Program-made: the position numbers and the translations under genes | Origin: Ustilago trichophora | Lineage: Eukaryota > Basidiomycota > Ustilaginomycetes > Ustilaginales > Ustilaginaceae | Assembly: GCA_900323505.1 (NCBI GenBank) | Contig: OOIN01000007.1 | Coordinates: 868,001 to 932,000 of the forward strand | Direction of reading: 5' to 3' | Length of the DNA stretch: 64,000 nt | In this document: positions 10,807 to 21,918 of the stretch, piece by piece | How the letters are laid out: each line of letters starts with the position of its first letter | Numbering within the stretch: the stretch's first letter is position 1 | The notes under the pieces: model-generated | Database searches by the model: none | What the model saw: only the letters and a program-made list of their open reading frames with translations | Told to the model about the DNA's origin: nothing

Positions 10807-11238
10807 ACGGTCATGTCCGGTGTGTTCAGTCCAGTAAGTTATCGCGAGCCTGCCGCATCAACCAGCAGCAAGTCCCACGTCTGATCTGCTTTGTTGCAGA
10901 TGCACTTTTCAGCGCGACGAAAGTTGCGCAAAACACGCGTGAAGCTGTTCTTTTGTCGTCTGATCATGAGTTGCCCCTTCTGCTGCGAGCGTCCGAATTA
11001 CCTTTCAGGCGGTTTCAGCACAACAGACGGTCCAAGAGACAGGCGGGTACAGAGAGACGAGAGAGAAAGAGAGCTTTGTGCGTCAAGCCAAGTGAACGAA
11101 ATTGTATTCCGTACGGCAGAAATTCACGATTTGAGAATACAGAGCTGCACCAACCAACGCGCCCCGTCAAGCGCGCGAATTGGCTGAATTTGAGGGCACA
11201 AGAGCGGTCAAGGTGCGTGTGCTTTGTGCGGACTGTAG

Positions 11239-11276
11239 TGTACAGTACAGTACTGTATGTGTGTGTGTGTGTGTGT
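11239..11276. repeat. TACAG pentamer array plus (TG)n tract
   Basis: About three TACAG units turn into the inverted CTGTA (11239-11257), directly followed by a (TG)n tract to 11276. The pentamer part is self-complementary. One of seven such arrays in the window. Confidence 0.85.
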
Positions 11277-11574
11277 TGAATTCCCAAAAAGAACGTTCGT
11301 TGCTGATCGCGCCGTGCTGCTCTACTGCCTCTCTCGAGTAAAGAGGTGCGGAGCGCTCAAAGCCAGAAAGACTGGTCAACAGCCTTCAAGCTTCAAGGGG
11401 AAAGCGGTCAAGCCACACCAATACCGACACACACGCCGTTTGCCAGGCTGTGTGTGGTCAGTGTCAGTGGGTGATTTCCATGTCTGCTTGCTGTTGCTAT
11501 TTTGCTGCCTCAAGCTGCTGCTTCCTGTTGTCTCACGTCCGTTCGCGAAGTTCCTCCCGAAAAGCCTCTCTCGC

Positions 11575-11577
<3 letters not shown>

Positions 11578-11610
<33 letters not shown>

Positions 11611-11616
11611 CTGCTG
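11578..11616 (+). repeat. (CTG)n trinucleotide tract in leader region
   Basis: Ten perfect CTG units, then CTT and two more CTG. It lies about 0.7 kb upstream of the PP2A B56 start, outside any supported reading frame, so it is probably promoter or 5' UTR. Confidence 0.95.
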
Positions 11617-12327
11617 TTCTTACCTGCCGCTGTTGCTTGTCGAGCCACACCTCGCGCTATCGAGATTGCAACTCGTTGTCATTTCCATCGCATCTCACTC
11701 GTCTCGACCTTCAATCAACTGTCCTCGACAACTTCGACTTTGGCCGATATTCCTCCTTCATCATCATCCATCAACATCATCATCTTCGGCTCTTCCGTGT
11801 TCACCTCACACCCATCGGCTCGCGTCTTTCCTCCATCGACAGTCCCGACGCGCCCACCATTCGATCAACCCAGGTGGGTCGCCAGATACGCATCTCAGCC
11901 TAAACACGCAATCTCTCCCCCATCGACATCTTCACCGCCATCAGTCCCGACCGTGGCTACATCCGATATCATCTCGTTGCGCTCATTCAGCTTGCTTCGG
12001 CACCTCCGATAGATACTTGCCATTCTTCTTCTCATCCTCATCATTGACTTCACTATCGACCCTGATCATCATCGAGTCGGTTGCGTCCCGAGATAGCAAT
12101 TAGCCACCACCATCTGGAACCCTTCCCAACCGAGGACTTGACAACACCGCTCGCGTCTGTACATCGCGATCGACACTACATCGTCGCCGTCTCAACTCTA
12201 CCACTCGCCAAGACGACATCGCGCATTCGACAGCTCAGACCGCTGCATTTGTGACCACGGCTTCTCGTTCCTCCTCTGATACTCCATCGCGTTGATCGCC
12301 GTTTCCAACGACGGCATTACCAGCACA

Positions 12328-15148
12328 ATGAAGGGCCTCAAGAAGGCAATGGTATGTGTTGGACCACCATCCTCGAATGCGCACTTGTCATCTCCAAGCA
12401 GCACTCACACCGCCAAGTGCTTCTGATGCAGGACCTCACTCAATCTCGTCGAAGAAAACCTCGCTGACTCTGACCTTATTCTTTAACCTCTGCTACATAT
12501 ATCCGCCCTCATCACCACATTCACTACATCGCCTTGCCTCCGTTCAAACTTGCGCTTGTCCAATAACAGAACCTATCCCGTTCGAAATCGAACGATTCGA
12601 ACGGCAATCGCAGCGGCTCAGCAGGCGGGGGAACCGTGCCAGCTCCACCTCCCAAGGGCGGCTCCGTACCTTCCAACCCTGCCTACCAAGGCTCGCTCAA
12701 ATCCAACAGGGACGGTTCCAGCTCCGCATCCAGTTCCTCCAACTCGCTCTCCAGCTCAAGAGCCCCTCCTGCACCTACACATGCCCCTTACAACAACGCT
12801 GTCTATCCTGCTGGTCAAGGTACGCCCGAAAGAAGACTGCCCCCATCCGGCGTGAACCATCTGGCTGACAAGACGCCGCCTGCTCCTCCCGTCGTTGTTG
12901 TCTCTTCAGAGATGCCCGCAGACCCTATTCCCCACTCGGTCGCAACCGCGTCCCAACCCTCTTCTTCCATCACCCCTTTCCATCACACAGGCTCTCCCGG
13001 CTCGCCTCCACCTCCAGGCGCCGCCATGGCTTCTCTCAGCAGTGCTGGCATCGCCGCTTCCGAACTCGCAACCCCTCCCAAGGCAGGCACCCTCAACCGT
13101 TTGCGTCAAGGCCCTTCCACTTCGGGCCCCAAGGACACCATCCCCATCACTTCCAAGACGCCACCACGCAAGCAGAGGAGCTCCCGATTCCACGTCACAG
13201 AAAAAGTCGAGCTCGAAAAGTTGCCTCACTTCAATGGTACGTACACTTGGCCCTTGCCGTTTCTCTTGCTACTCAAAACTAACTCTTCTTCTCCTATTAC
13301 ATCTCACTGCCAACAGAGGTGGTCCCCGGCGACCGTCCCGAGCTTTTCGTAAGGAAGCTCCGCCAGTGCTCGCTTGTCTTTGACTTCAATGACGCCAGCC
13401 AAGAACTCGAGGGCAAGCAGATCAAAGCCGCCACGCTGCACGAGATGCTCGACTACATAACCACCAACCGCAAAGTCATTACCGACGAAATCTACCCCGA
13501 AGTCGTCGCCATGTTCTCCGCAAACCTCTTCCGTTCCATCCCGCCACAAGTCAACCCCGTCGGCGATGCATTCGATCCGGAAGAGGACGAGCCCGTGCTC
13601 GAGCTTGCATGGCCACACCTCCAGATTGTCTACGAGTTCTTCCTCCGCTTCGTCGAGAGCCCAGACTTTAACACCAACATCGCCAAAAAGTTCATCGACC
13701 ACCACTTTGTGCTGCAGCTGCTCGAGCTCTTTGACAGCGAGGATCCACGAGAGCGTGACTTCCTCAAGACAACTCTCCACCGCATCTATGGAAAGTTCTT
13801 GAATCTTCGCGCTTTCATCCGACGATCCATCAACAATGTCTTCTTCCAGTTCATCTACGAGACCGAGCGCCACAACGGTATTGCAGAGTTGCTCGAGATC
13901 CTCGGCTCCATCATCAACGGCTTTGCCCTGCCGCTCAAGGAGGAGCACAAGACTTTCTTGACACGCGTGCTCATCCCTCTCCACAAAGTCAAGAGTCTGG
14001 CGCTCTACCACCCGCAGCTCGCCTACTGCGTGGTCCAATTCCTCGAGAAGGACAGCTCCCTGACGGAAGAGGTTCTGCTTGGCCTCTTGCGCTACTGGCC
14101 CAAGGTCAACTCGCCCAAGGAGGTCATGTTCCTCAACGAGGTCGAGGAGATCCTCGATGTCATTGAGCCATCCGAGTTTGTCAAGATCGAGGTCCCCCTC
14201 TTCCAGCAGCTTCAGCGATGCATCAACAGCCAGCACTTCCAGGTCGCCGAGCGCGCGCTCTACTTCTGGAACAACGAGTACATTGTCAACCTCATCGGCG
14301 ACAATGTCCAGGTCATCTTGCCGATCGTCTTTTCGGCGCTCTACCAGAATTCGAAAGCGCACTGGAACCGCACCATTCATGGCCTTGTTTACAATGCGCT
14401 CAAACTCTTTATGGAGATCAACCCGGCGCTCTTCGAGATGTGCACCAACGAGTACAAGCAGCAACGTCAGATGGAAAAGCAAAAGCTGCAAGACCGCGAA
14501 GAGGCATGGAAGAGGCTCCGCGATACCGCCATCAAGAACAGCAAGGCCATTGGCGTCGAGATGCCCGCCTCGCTCAAAGAAGAGACAGCTGCTCCCGCAG
14601 GAAGCGTAAACCCCTATGATCTGGATGCGTTTGATTCGGCTGCCGACTTGACCGCTGGTGCCGAGAGCTTGTTCGAATCCATGGGTCAGGGCATCAACGG
14701 CGAAGTCTCGACAACAGATTTTGACGACGTCGAAGCCAACCGCGTCGCACAAGAGACAGCGCAAGATCCTCAACTTGCGGCTGAAGACAGCGTCGACGAT
14801 ATGGTACGTTGAGATCCCAGGAGCACCTGCATGCCATCAACAACAACGAATACGGAGAGCCTGACTCCCGACTGTTTTGCCTTTTTCTCTCTTCTGGCAG
14901 AAAGAATTTCCAGAGACGGCTCGACAGCAAGTTGGCAAGCCAGAATCGCCTCATGTCCGACGCAAGAGCGTGATACCCATGGACCCCACCGTCTTGGCCG
15001 AGCTTGCCGGTCACAAGAGCCTTGATGGGTGAGTATAAACGCGCCGCGCTCGAGAAACAGCGTTCCCTTTGATCATGTTGCTGACAACTCTCGTGCCATT
15101 CTTCGCTATCACAGAACGGATCTCCGTCAGCCATCAGGCGATGCATAG
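12328..15148 (+). CDS. RTS1: PP2A B56 (B') regulatory subunit, Rts1/Par1 type
   Basis: Substrate-targeting subunit of protein phosphatase 2A (septation, centromere and stress functions in yeasts). Five exons: 12328-12351, 12570-13236, 13317-14803, 14901-15028 and 15115-15148 (2340 nt, 779 aa); every join keeps phase. Exon 1 encodes MKGLKKAM. Exon 2 is a Ser/Pro/Ala-rich disordered arm. From about residue 210 comes the B56 HEAT-like core: [28 protein letters not shown]-like [92 protein letters not shown]. The tail contains [10 protein letters not shown]. The last intron's donor overlaps an in-frame TGA, so retention would end the protein 10 residues earlier. The antisense 489-codon frame is a shadow. 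Confidence 0.93.
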
Positions 15149-15482
15149 ATTTTCGCTCCTCTACAGCGACCGCTTTCAGCAGCAAGCAAAAAGCCGTGTC
15201 ACCAACGTGCCACTATGTAATCCCTGCCTTCCCATGCAGATCTGGACCCACACGAATGCAAGACTGAGCCCATCTCTGTCTACAACATCCCACCGACGCG
15301 AATGAGGCTGTGATCCTCGTCGCCATCCGCACGTCTCCCCCACCACCCAGCAAGCCCTTTTTTCCCTTTCACCATCACACCTTTTTCTTTCCTCTTTCAC
15401 GCTTCCCACATTATGTTCTTTTCTACGTTGTGTTTCCCTTGGCATTCAATCATATGGTCCTTTCAAAGTCTCCTTTTTTTCC

Positions 15483-15525
<43 letters not shown>

Positions 15526-15809
15526 GTGTGTGTGTGTGGATATGTGTGTGTGTGTGTGTGTGTGTGGATGGGTGGGTGGTTCGATCGTGGATCTGGTGGG
15601 ATGGTCGCAAATGAAGTTGACAGTGTGGCGCCTCTGTCCCTCTCACACGGCGGGATCGGTTGACTTCATTTGGCCTCTCTCGCAACTCTCCTCTCTCTCT
15701 GTTTGGCTTTAAAGCTGGCTCTTCTTGCGACGCATTCTTTTTATCGTCCACCATCATCATCGTCACCATTCACTTGCTTGACTCTCGTGTTGTTATTTTT
15801 TTTTTTACC
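15149..15809. other. Intergenic region with compound TG microsatellite
   Basis: Holds the PP2A B56 3' UTR and the promoter of the secreted-protein gene: a T/C-rich stretch at 15345-15480, the TG array, then a CT-rich segment and a T-run (15795-15806) just before the ATG at 15810. No gene seen. Confidence 0.6.
15484..15566. repeat. Compound (TG)n microsatellite
   Basis: Three (TG) blocks (about 15484-15522, 15526-15538 and 15543-15566) separated by TTA and GATA-like interruptions. Likely highly length-variable. Confidence 0.97.
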
Positions 15810-16376
15810 ATGGCGATTTTCGGCAAGCGCAACGTTAGTCCTTTGGTCTTGATTGTCATCTTGACCCTTTTCAACGGTTTGTTTTGGCAGGTAGTTGAGG
15901 CTCATGGGGAAGTTCAGATCGGTGGAGAATGTAATTGGAGGAAGAATTGTCAACAGTTTGTAGATGGTGCAGGTTTCGATTGGGCAAATCACGAAGTTAC
16001 TTGTGCTGTACCTGCAACACAGAGTCCTGAACATTGCAATAGTAACAAGCATGAACGAAACGATTTCTGGGGGTAAGCTTTCTTTTCTCCCCCTCCCCCA
16101 TCCTCTACACCATCATCTTTTTCTTTTTCATAACCATACTCGAATCAACTACTGACAATTGGTTTCCACCTTCAATATCTCATTCCCAAAAAAAAAAAAA
16201 AAAAAACATCTTTCGCAATTAGAACTTGCAAAGCCATAGGCACCCTAGACCCACAGGAATACGGTTGCCCTTGCGGCGTTCACGGTCCAGATTGCCCTTT
16301 CGTCAGCACCTTAAACCGTATCTTTTGGCCTCAGAATTGGATCAAAGATGCATGGGCCAATCTCCAACATCACTAG
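15810..16376 (+). CDS. Small secreted cysteine-rich protein (candidate effector)
   Basis: Two exons, 15810-16072 and 16223-16376 (417 nt, 138 aa), joined by a gtaagc..tag intron that keeps the frame. A typical signal peptide covers residues 1 to about 31: basic FGKR, hydrophobic VSPLVLIVILTLFNGLFW, then VVEA. The mature chain (about 107 aa) has eight cysteines, an even number consistent with disulfides: ECNWRKNC, VTCAVP, EHCNS, then after the splice TCKAI, YGCPCG and PDCPF. There is no transmembrane segment after the signal and no GPI-like tail. No enzyme family recognised. Small size, secretion and cysteine content fit a smut candidate effector or cell-surface protein. Without the splice the frame stops right after DFWG, losing four cysteines. 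The role is inferred, not shown. Confidence 0.78.
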
Positions 16377-16986
16377 AACTCTTCTTCCTCTTTTTCCGCC
16401 AAACGTTCACACCACAAAACATTCACGCTCATCTCCAGTGCGCGCGCACGAGAAAGAGAAAGAAAAGAGAAAGAGAAAGAGAAAGAGGGAGATAATGTCT
16501 TCCATCTCTTGTTCCCATAACGCTTCGCCGTCCGCTTTTCTTTCACTTACTCATCCACGCACAATACCCTTTCATCTCACTCAAATCTCACCTCACTTCC
16601 AATGATCGCCACCTCAGCCATCGTTACTTCCTTGTTGTCTTGCACTTTCTTTCCCGCATCTTCGTCAATCTACATGTTCGTCTTCTCCCCAGCTGATTCG
16701 TGTTCGTGTCTCTGCCCGTCGAAATCGTTCTGTGTTCCGGCCTTTTCAGAGCAGCGAAGTAGGGTCAAGGTTAGGGTCAAGGGCTGTTGAACTTTGACTC
16801 TGTGCACAATGTCACGGCGAGTCCAGTTCGCAAAGTGGAGAGATGAGTGGGGAAAGGGTGAGCTCGTTACGAGCCAATCTAATATGCAATTGCTATACGA
16901 AGTCGAAATGATGCGTTGTTGTACAATGGAAAGAAAGCAGTAGCGAGAACAGCAGGAACATACATAAGAACGTAAAGACTGATAGA
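16377..16986. other. Convergent intergenic region with purine tract
   Basis: Between the secreted-protein gene and the RecQ helicase 3' end. It holds a GA-rich tract (listed separately) and T/C-rich sequence, but no supported gene. A 62-codon hydrophobic frame at 16602 lacks any support. Confidence 0.55.
16452..16493 (+). repeat. GAAA/GAGAAA purine tract
   Basis: About 42 bp of almost pure purine with repeated GAAAGA units, 75 bp after the stop of the secreted-protein gene. Confidence 0.9.
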
Positions 16987-19900
16987 TTAGCTAGGTCTTG
17001 GTCGATTGGCCGCTCTTTGGGATGGAAGCAAGGGCATGGCTCGAATCAAGCCACCATCGGTCCCAAGAAATGAACGCTGAAGGGTGAGTCTTTTGCCCGA
17101 ACCTGAAGCGGCGGCGGCGGAAAACGGCTTAGAGGTGCTCGATGTCTTGTTCGAACCATGCATGACCGCCTTGCCGCTTAGCCCTGATGCATTGGTCGCC
17201 GACGGCCGGCTGCTGGTGTTGGATGCTGGCGAGGCGCGTGCACGTGCTGGAGGGGGAGCCTCTTCGTACGCGTACTGTCCGAGATTGGCTGTGGCCAGAA
17301 CTGCGCTCGTATGTGATGCGGCCGTACGCGTCTGACGAGATGTTGCCGCCGCCGATGTGCTGGGAGCAGCAGTGGCGGAGGGGGCGGATCGAGCTGGCGG
17401 TGCAGGACGATCTTTGTCGGATCCTGCCCACTTGCGCAGCGTCGCGGCTTCGCTCGTATCAAAGTCGGTCTGATGCGGGCTGTGATAGCGTTGAAACACC
17501 TCCATATACCGCATGCCGTACTTGTCAAACCAACCGTGTTGCTCGCCCACAATCTTACGCGCGTCTGCTAGGCTAGACGGCCAGACCGAAACCAGATCCC
17601 ACAAGACATCTTCCTTGATCAAGAACCCCTCAGGTTGCTTCTCCTTCTGGGCGAGCTCTGCATCAAGTTTCAGGATGTCGTGGTAGCATAGCTGAGCTGT
17701 GCCAATCGAGCGTGAATCATCAATCTCAAAGTAATCATCGTCCTCGCCGTCATCGCTGTCGCCGGCGCGTGCATTAGCGTCCCTTCGCACAGGACCAAGG
17801 TTGACCGTCGATTTAGGAGCGTTTAACGGAGCGTCATCGTCGGAATCACGATTCGGATCAAAATCGTCTTCGAGCAACTCTAATAGAAGCTGTTCATCCT
17901 CTTCCGTCTCCAAAGATGTAGGCTGCACCGGCGCCACCCTGGCACGACGATCGGTGCGAGTCTGTTGCGGGCTCAAGCTCACGTGCGAAATGTCGTGGGC
18001 ATCCTCGTCAAACTCTGCAAAGTCTGCATCCCTGACCGGTTTGCGCTGCTTGCGACCGTTCGCTCGGTCATCCTTGGTCGCCGCGGCCGTCGCAGCTGAT
18101 ACTGAGGCAGAACTTTTGTTTTCGAAGGATAACTTGATCTTCTTCGACCCGTTCAATACCTGGTTCGCTGCAGACCCTATATGAATGTAGGTCGAATTAA
18201 AGCCGGCGCGATTCATCACGTTGCGGAGGCGGAAGACGCCCTCGGAGCAGAGTTCTTCAAAGAGTCGGAAAGTGTCCTGGCCCATCTGGGCACCGGCACC
18301 GTGCATCTCGACCTTGTCGTGGCCTGCATCACGAATCTTTTTGGTGCGACGGCCGTAGAATACGTCGACGCAGTGCGAGAGCGTCCAGCAGCTTCGTTGA
18401 TCCGTGATGGCCTTGACAAGCTTGATGGCCTTGATAGCTTGCTCGGTGACATCCTCGACGCGGATCTCTCCCGCCTTGCGACAACAGTTGTCGCAGGTGC
18501 TCCGACATCCGTCTGGGGAGAAGTCTTCGCCAAAGTAGCGCAACACCAGGACACGGCGGCATTCGATCTGGTTCTCGCAGAAGCGCTTCATCTGTTGCAG
18601 GGATTCTATCGCGCGCTCCATTGCTTCATGGCTCTTGTCCTCCTTTTCGATCATGTTCTTGATCTTGTTGACATCGCCCCAGCTATAGTAAAGAATGCAG
18701 ACAGAGCTCTTGCCATCGCGCCCCGCACGACCGGTCTCCTGATAGTAGCCCTCCAGGGATTTGGGTATAGAGTGATGAATAACGAAACGGACGTCGGGCT
18801 TATCGATTCCCATACCAAAGGCGATGGTGGCAACGATGACTCGGAATTCGTTCTGCTGCCACTTGCGTTGCACCATGCTGCGATCGTCAGCGCTGAGCTT
18901 GGCGTGGTAGTGATGCGCAGAGATGCCCATCTTGATCAGGTCATTGGCGACTGTCTCGCACGTCTCACGACTGAAGCAGTAGACGATGCCGCACTGGCCC
19001 TTGTGAGAGGTGAGGATGAGACTCGAGATCTCCTCCATGAGCTTGGCGTTGGTTTTGGGCTTTTTGCGCACTTGATACTCGAGATTGGGGCGATTGAAGC
19101 TCTGCGAAAGCTGCAGGACGTTCCTCATCCGGAGGCACTCCTTGACATCTTTGATGACGCGGGCGTTGGCCGTGGCAGTGAGCGCCATGATAGGCACCTC
19201 GGGATATTGATTACGCAGCGCTCCGAGCTCGGTATAGTGGGGACGGAAGTCGTGACCCCATTGACTGACGCAATGCGCTTCGTCGACCACAAAGCGAGCA
19301 ATGCGTCGGACTGAGTAGAGATGGTCGAGAAGTCTGGCCGCAGCACCAGACTGCCGAATGAACTCGGGGGTCAGGTAGAGCAGGCGCAGGCCGCTGTGAC
19401 TGTCCATCACCAGGGTCTGTACCGTCTTCCTGTCGCTTGCCGGCATGTCGCCCGTGATCTTGGCGGCGGGGATTTCCAACGAGATAAGGTGGCTGACTTG
19501 GTCTTGGATGAGTGAGAGCAATGGCGAAATGACAATGGTGACGCCCGTCGAATTGCCGGTGTCGACACAGGCGGGAAGCTGATAGCAGAGCGATTTTCCG
19601 CCACCTGTTGGCATCAGGACGAAAACGTCGCGGCCTCCCAGTGTACCATTGATGGCTTCGAGCTGATTTGATCGAAAGGACTTGAGCTTAAAGTGTCGAC
19701 GCATGCTGTAGATCACTTGCCTGGTCCAGGGATAGCTGGGCATGCGGCGGAGATCCTCTTTGGTGAGCGGCGCCTGCATCGAAGGTCCGCACCGCGCGAA
19801 TTTGGCCTCCACGGGCATGTCGTCCGGGTCATCTTCATCGTCATCATCATCGTCCACCAGGTCAAACACTTGATCTTTCGAGGGGCCAGTGTTGTGCCGC

Positions 19901-20835
19901 GCAGCGTTGGCCACTGATTGATTCAGTGGTGCCATCACGGGTGAATCGCCAAAATCCGAGGGCCACTCGTCGTCGTCATTGAGGGGAACAACGGGATCTT
20001 GGACCGGCAAAGGCGGCCTAGAATCCTGCGGTACACGGTGCGTAGCCAAAGAGTCTGAGCGAGAAGGCGTTGAGGTCGCAGCAACTTGGGATCTCGAGGC
20101 TGAAGACGATGGTGCTGGTTGGAGAGGAGGAGCCATGGCAGGAGACCTAATGTTCTCGCCTACGACCTGAAATGAGCTGGACGTGGTGCGCATCGTGGAT
20201 CCCGACGTGGCATTTTGAGCCATTTGTGTAGCGGGAGAGGGTCGCACGGAAGACTGATCGGGCTGTGTACCGGAGAGCGAAGAAGTGCGGCTTGCAGAGG
20301 CAGATGTATTGGTGGCTTTGCGAGCCTCGAGTGCGCCTATCAGACCGGAAATTTCATCGCGCAGCTTGCTGATGCGATTGAATGTCTCGTTCCACTGGCG
20401 CCAGGCATCTGCATCTTCGTAGCTTGGTGGTTGCTGAGTAATATCCGCAAGACGGGTTTGTAGGAACTGCTGTTTGAGAGCAAGTGTGGCGCGAAGCTCC
20501 TCGTCGCTAAGGTCATCGAACTCGGAATTGTATGCTGGGGGCGCAATTTGCACTGGAAACGAGGAAGCTGTGCGCGATACTGAGCCGCTGGAGCTAGGCT
20601 GCGGATCGTGTGCTTCCGTTGGATGCTCGTCGCTGGGTCTGGATTTCTTCTTCATGATGGTAGGCTCCTGATGGCTGGAAAGCTGGCGTTTTGGCGAGGG
20701 CCTGTTGCTCAGGCCGGGTTTGAGGTCGGCAAGATCGTAGCGGTCATCATCGTCAAGGAAGATGGTCTCCGACCTGCCATCCTGGGCTTCCTGCCGACGG
20801 TATGAATAGTCTGCGCTCATCTTGAAGCTGGACAT
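16987..20835 (-). CDS. BLM: RecQ helicase, BLM/Sgs1 type
   Basis: 3'-5' DNA helicase that dissolves recombination intermediates with Top3/Rmi1. 1282 aa from the ATG at 20835; a second in-frame ATG (20820) is equally possible. The N-terminal 360 residues are disordered with acidic patches. RecQ core: [13 protein letters not shown] (motif 0), Walker [13 protein letters not shown] (about 405-416), [17 protein letters not shown] (about 518; DEAH box plus aromatic loop), MALTATAN (motif III) and [13 protein letters not shown] (motif VI, about 700). The RQC zinc site follows with [21 protein letters not shown] (about 775-785). Around 1070-1115 a short HRDC-like segment ends [10 protein letters not shown]. 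Length and domain order fit the BLM/Sgs1 branch rather than short RecQ forms. The intronless frame and plus-strand 377-codon shadow are unremarkable. Confidence 0.93.
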   Translation of the reverse strand: MSSFKMSADYSYRRQEAQDGRSETIFLDDDDRYDLADLKPGLSNRPSPKRQLSSHQEPTIMKKKSRPSDEHPTEAHDPQPSSSGSVSRTASSFPVQIAPPAYNSEFDDLSDEELRATLALKQQFLQTRLADITQQPPSYEDADAWRQWNETFNRISKLRDEISGLIGALEARKATNTSASASRTSSLSGTQPDQSSVRPSPATQMAQNATSGSTMRTTSSSFQVVGENIRSPAMAPPLQPAPSSSASRSQVAATSTPSRSDSLATHRVPQDSRPPLPVQDPVVPLNDDDEWPSDFGDSPVMAPLNQSVANAARHNTGPSKDQVFDLVDDDDDDEDDPDDMPVEAKFARCGPSMQAPLTKEDLRRMPSYPWTRQVIYSMRRHFKLKSFRSNQLEAINGTLGGRDVFVLMPTGGGKSLCYQLPACVDTGNSTGVTIVISPLLSLIQDQVSHLISLEIPAAKITGDMPASDRKTVQTLVMDSHSGLRLLYLTPEFIRQSGAAARLLDHLYSVRRIARFVVDEAHCVSQWGHDFRPHYTELGALRNQYPEVPIMALTATANARVIKDVKECLRMRNVLQLSQSFNRPNLEYQVRKKPKTNAKLMEEISSLILTSHKGQCGIVYCFSRETCETVANDLIKMGISAHHYHAKLSADDRSMVQRKWQQNEFRVIVATIAFGMGIDKPDVRFVIHHSIPKSLEGYYQETGRAGRDGKSSVCILYYSWGDVNKIKNMIEKEDKSHEAMERAIESLQQMKRFCENQIECRRVLVLRYFGEDFSPDGCRSTCDNCCRKAGEIRVEDVTEQAIKAIKLVKAITDQRSCWTLSHCVDVFYGRRTKKIRDAGHDKVEMHGAGAQMGQDTFRLFEELCSEGVFRLRNVMNRAGFNSTYIHIGSAANQVLNGSKKIKLSFENKSSASVSAATAAATKDDRANGRKQRKPVRDADFAEFDEDAHDISHVSLSPQQTRTDRRARVAPVQPTSLETEEDEQLLLELLEDDFDPNRDSDDDAPLNAPKSTVNLGPVRRDANARAGDSDDGEDDDYFEIDDSRSIGTAQLCYHDILKLDAELAQKEKQPEGFLIKEDVLWDLVSVWPSSLADARKIVGEQHGWFDKYGMRYMEVFQRYHSPHQTDFDTSEAATLRKWAGSDKDRPAPPARSAPSATAAPSTSAAATSRQTRTAASHTSAVLATANLGQYAYEEAPPPARARASPASNTSSRPSATNASGLSGKAVMHGSNKTSSTSKPFSAAAASGSGKRLTLQRSFLGTDGGLIRAMPLLPSQRAANRPRPS

Positions 20836-21918
20836 GATGGGAATGAGCTCAGGCCTATGGCATTTGACGCATCAGCGGGTGCAGGGCTGTCCGCAATGGT
20901 GTGTCGGCCGATGCGAGGTACGAGAAGTGGTGCCAACTCGAGGCAAAATAAAGCCTGGCTGAGTCTTGAGATTGAATGTGACTTCGGCGTGGCACCGTAG
21001 TGCAGAAGATTCCGGGCAGCCCTGCTGTGGAAGGCCGTGTGCCTGAGCGTGGACGAAGACCGTCGAAGTTCAGGTGGTCGGGGAGCGCAGGCGGTCAGAA
21101 GGTGATGACGAGACTCGGCTGGAAAAGCAATACAGTCAGCTGAATAGGTGAACTCAGCATGAAGCAAGCCCAAGTTGGTGGTGTTAAGGAGAGGAATGGA
21201 CAAGCCGGATGCGACTGAAGGAGCTGCGAAGTGATAGTTGGGAGTGGTTATCGGTCGAGGCGGTGATAAGACTGCAGCTGGACTTGCTTTTGCATGCTCT
21301 TGCTCTGATGGGTCGATGTGCGACTGCACGGTTGTTCGATGTAAATGTGATGTCGAGGAAAGCAGCCAAGCTTAGCCATCGGTGGAAGGTGATGGTCAAA
21401 CTTATGAAACTGCGCAGCACACAATGGTCACGAGGTGAATTCAAATGTGCTTGAGCTCAAGTTTGGATTGCGCCAAAAAGTGTTAATTGCGTTGCCACTC
21501 AAAATCCACGCTTTCTCGACGCGTTCCGCGTCTTTTCGTCTTCCGAAAAGTCACATTTCAGCGGAGTGCCTTCTTTTTTCTAACATCACACACAGTGTGG
21601 AGGCCGAGCAGGGCTACTCACGTGATGCAAACGCTGAGTGCTTTGAGAGCTGCATGAAGAAGGAAAAAATGTCGTGAACGGCCAGACCCTTTCCACATTT
21701 TTTTTTCTAGCCCCAATCGGTTGAAGGGAGCGATCCTCACATTTGCCTTCTTCAACATCAGCAACGACGACAACAGCAACATCTTCCTGGTGTTACATCT
21801 CGGCCGATCGAACTGATGCAGTTCTAGATTCAAAAAGTCTTCACCACATAGGAAACATAGGAAGGAGATAGGTTGGACCGACAAGCAGGCTCTACGTGTC
21901 GAAGAGCCGTCAGAGCGG
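20836..21918. other. Divergent intergenic region RecQ / AT-hook gene
   Basis: About 1.1 kb between divergent starts. Short open frames on both strands have no recognisable content. No tRNA, repeat array or TACAG block seen. Confidence 0.55.

Larger units (their letters stand above)
10807..12327. other. Upstream region and long leader of the PP2A B56 gene
   Basis: About 1.5 kb without a supported gene. It holds a TACAG array, a short TG tract and a CTG tract (listed separately), then about 700 bp of C/T-rich sequence with many TCATCA and TCGTC units, which resembles a long fungal 5' UTR. Several ATGs precede the chosen start at 12328, so upstream ORFs are likely if this is transcribed. Confidence 0.5.

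Noticed and set aside
13304..14773. 489-codon open frame on the minus strand
   Set aside because: Antisense shadow of the PP2A B56 core exon; Leu/Val/Asp-rich composition, no family.
18181..19314. 377-codon open frame on the plus strand
   Set aside because: Antisense shadow of the RecQ helicase core.
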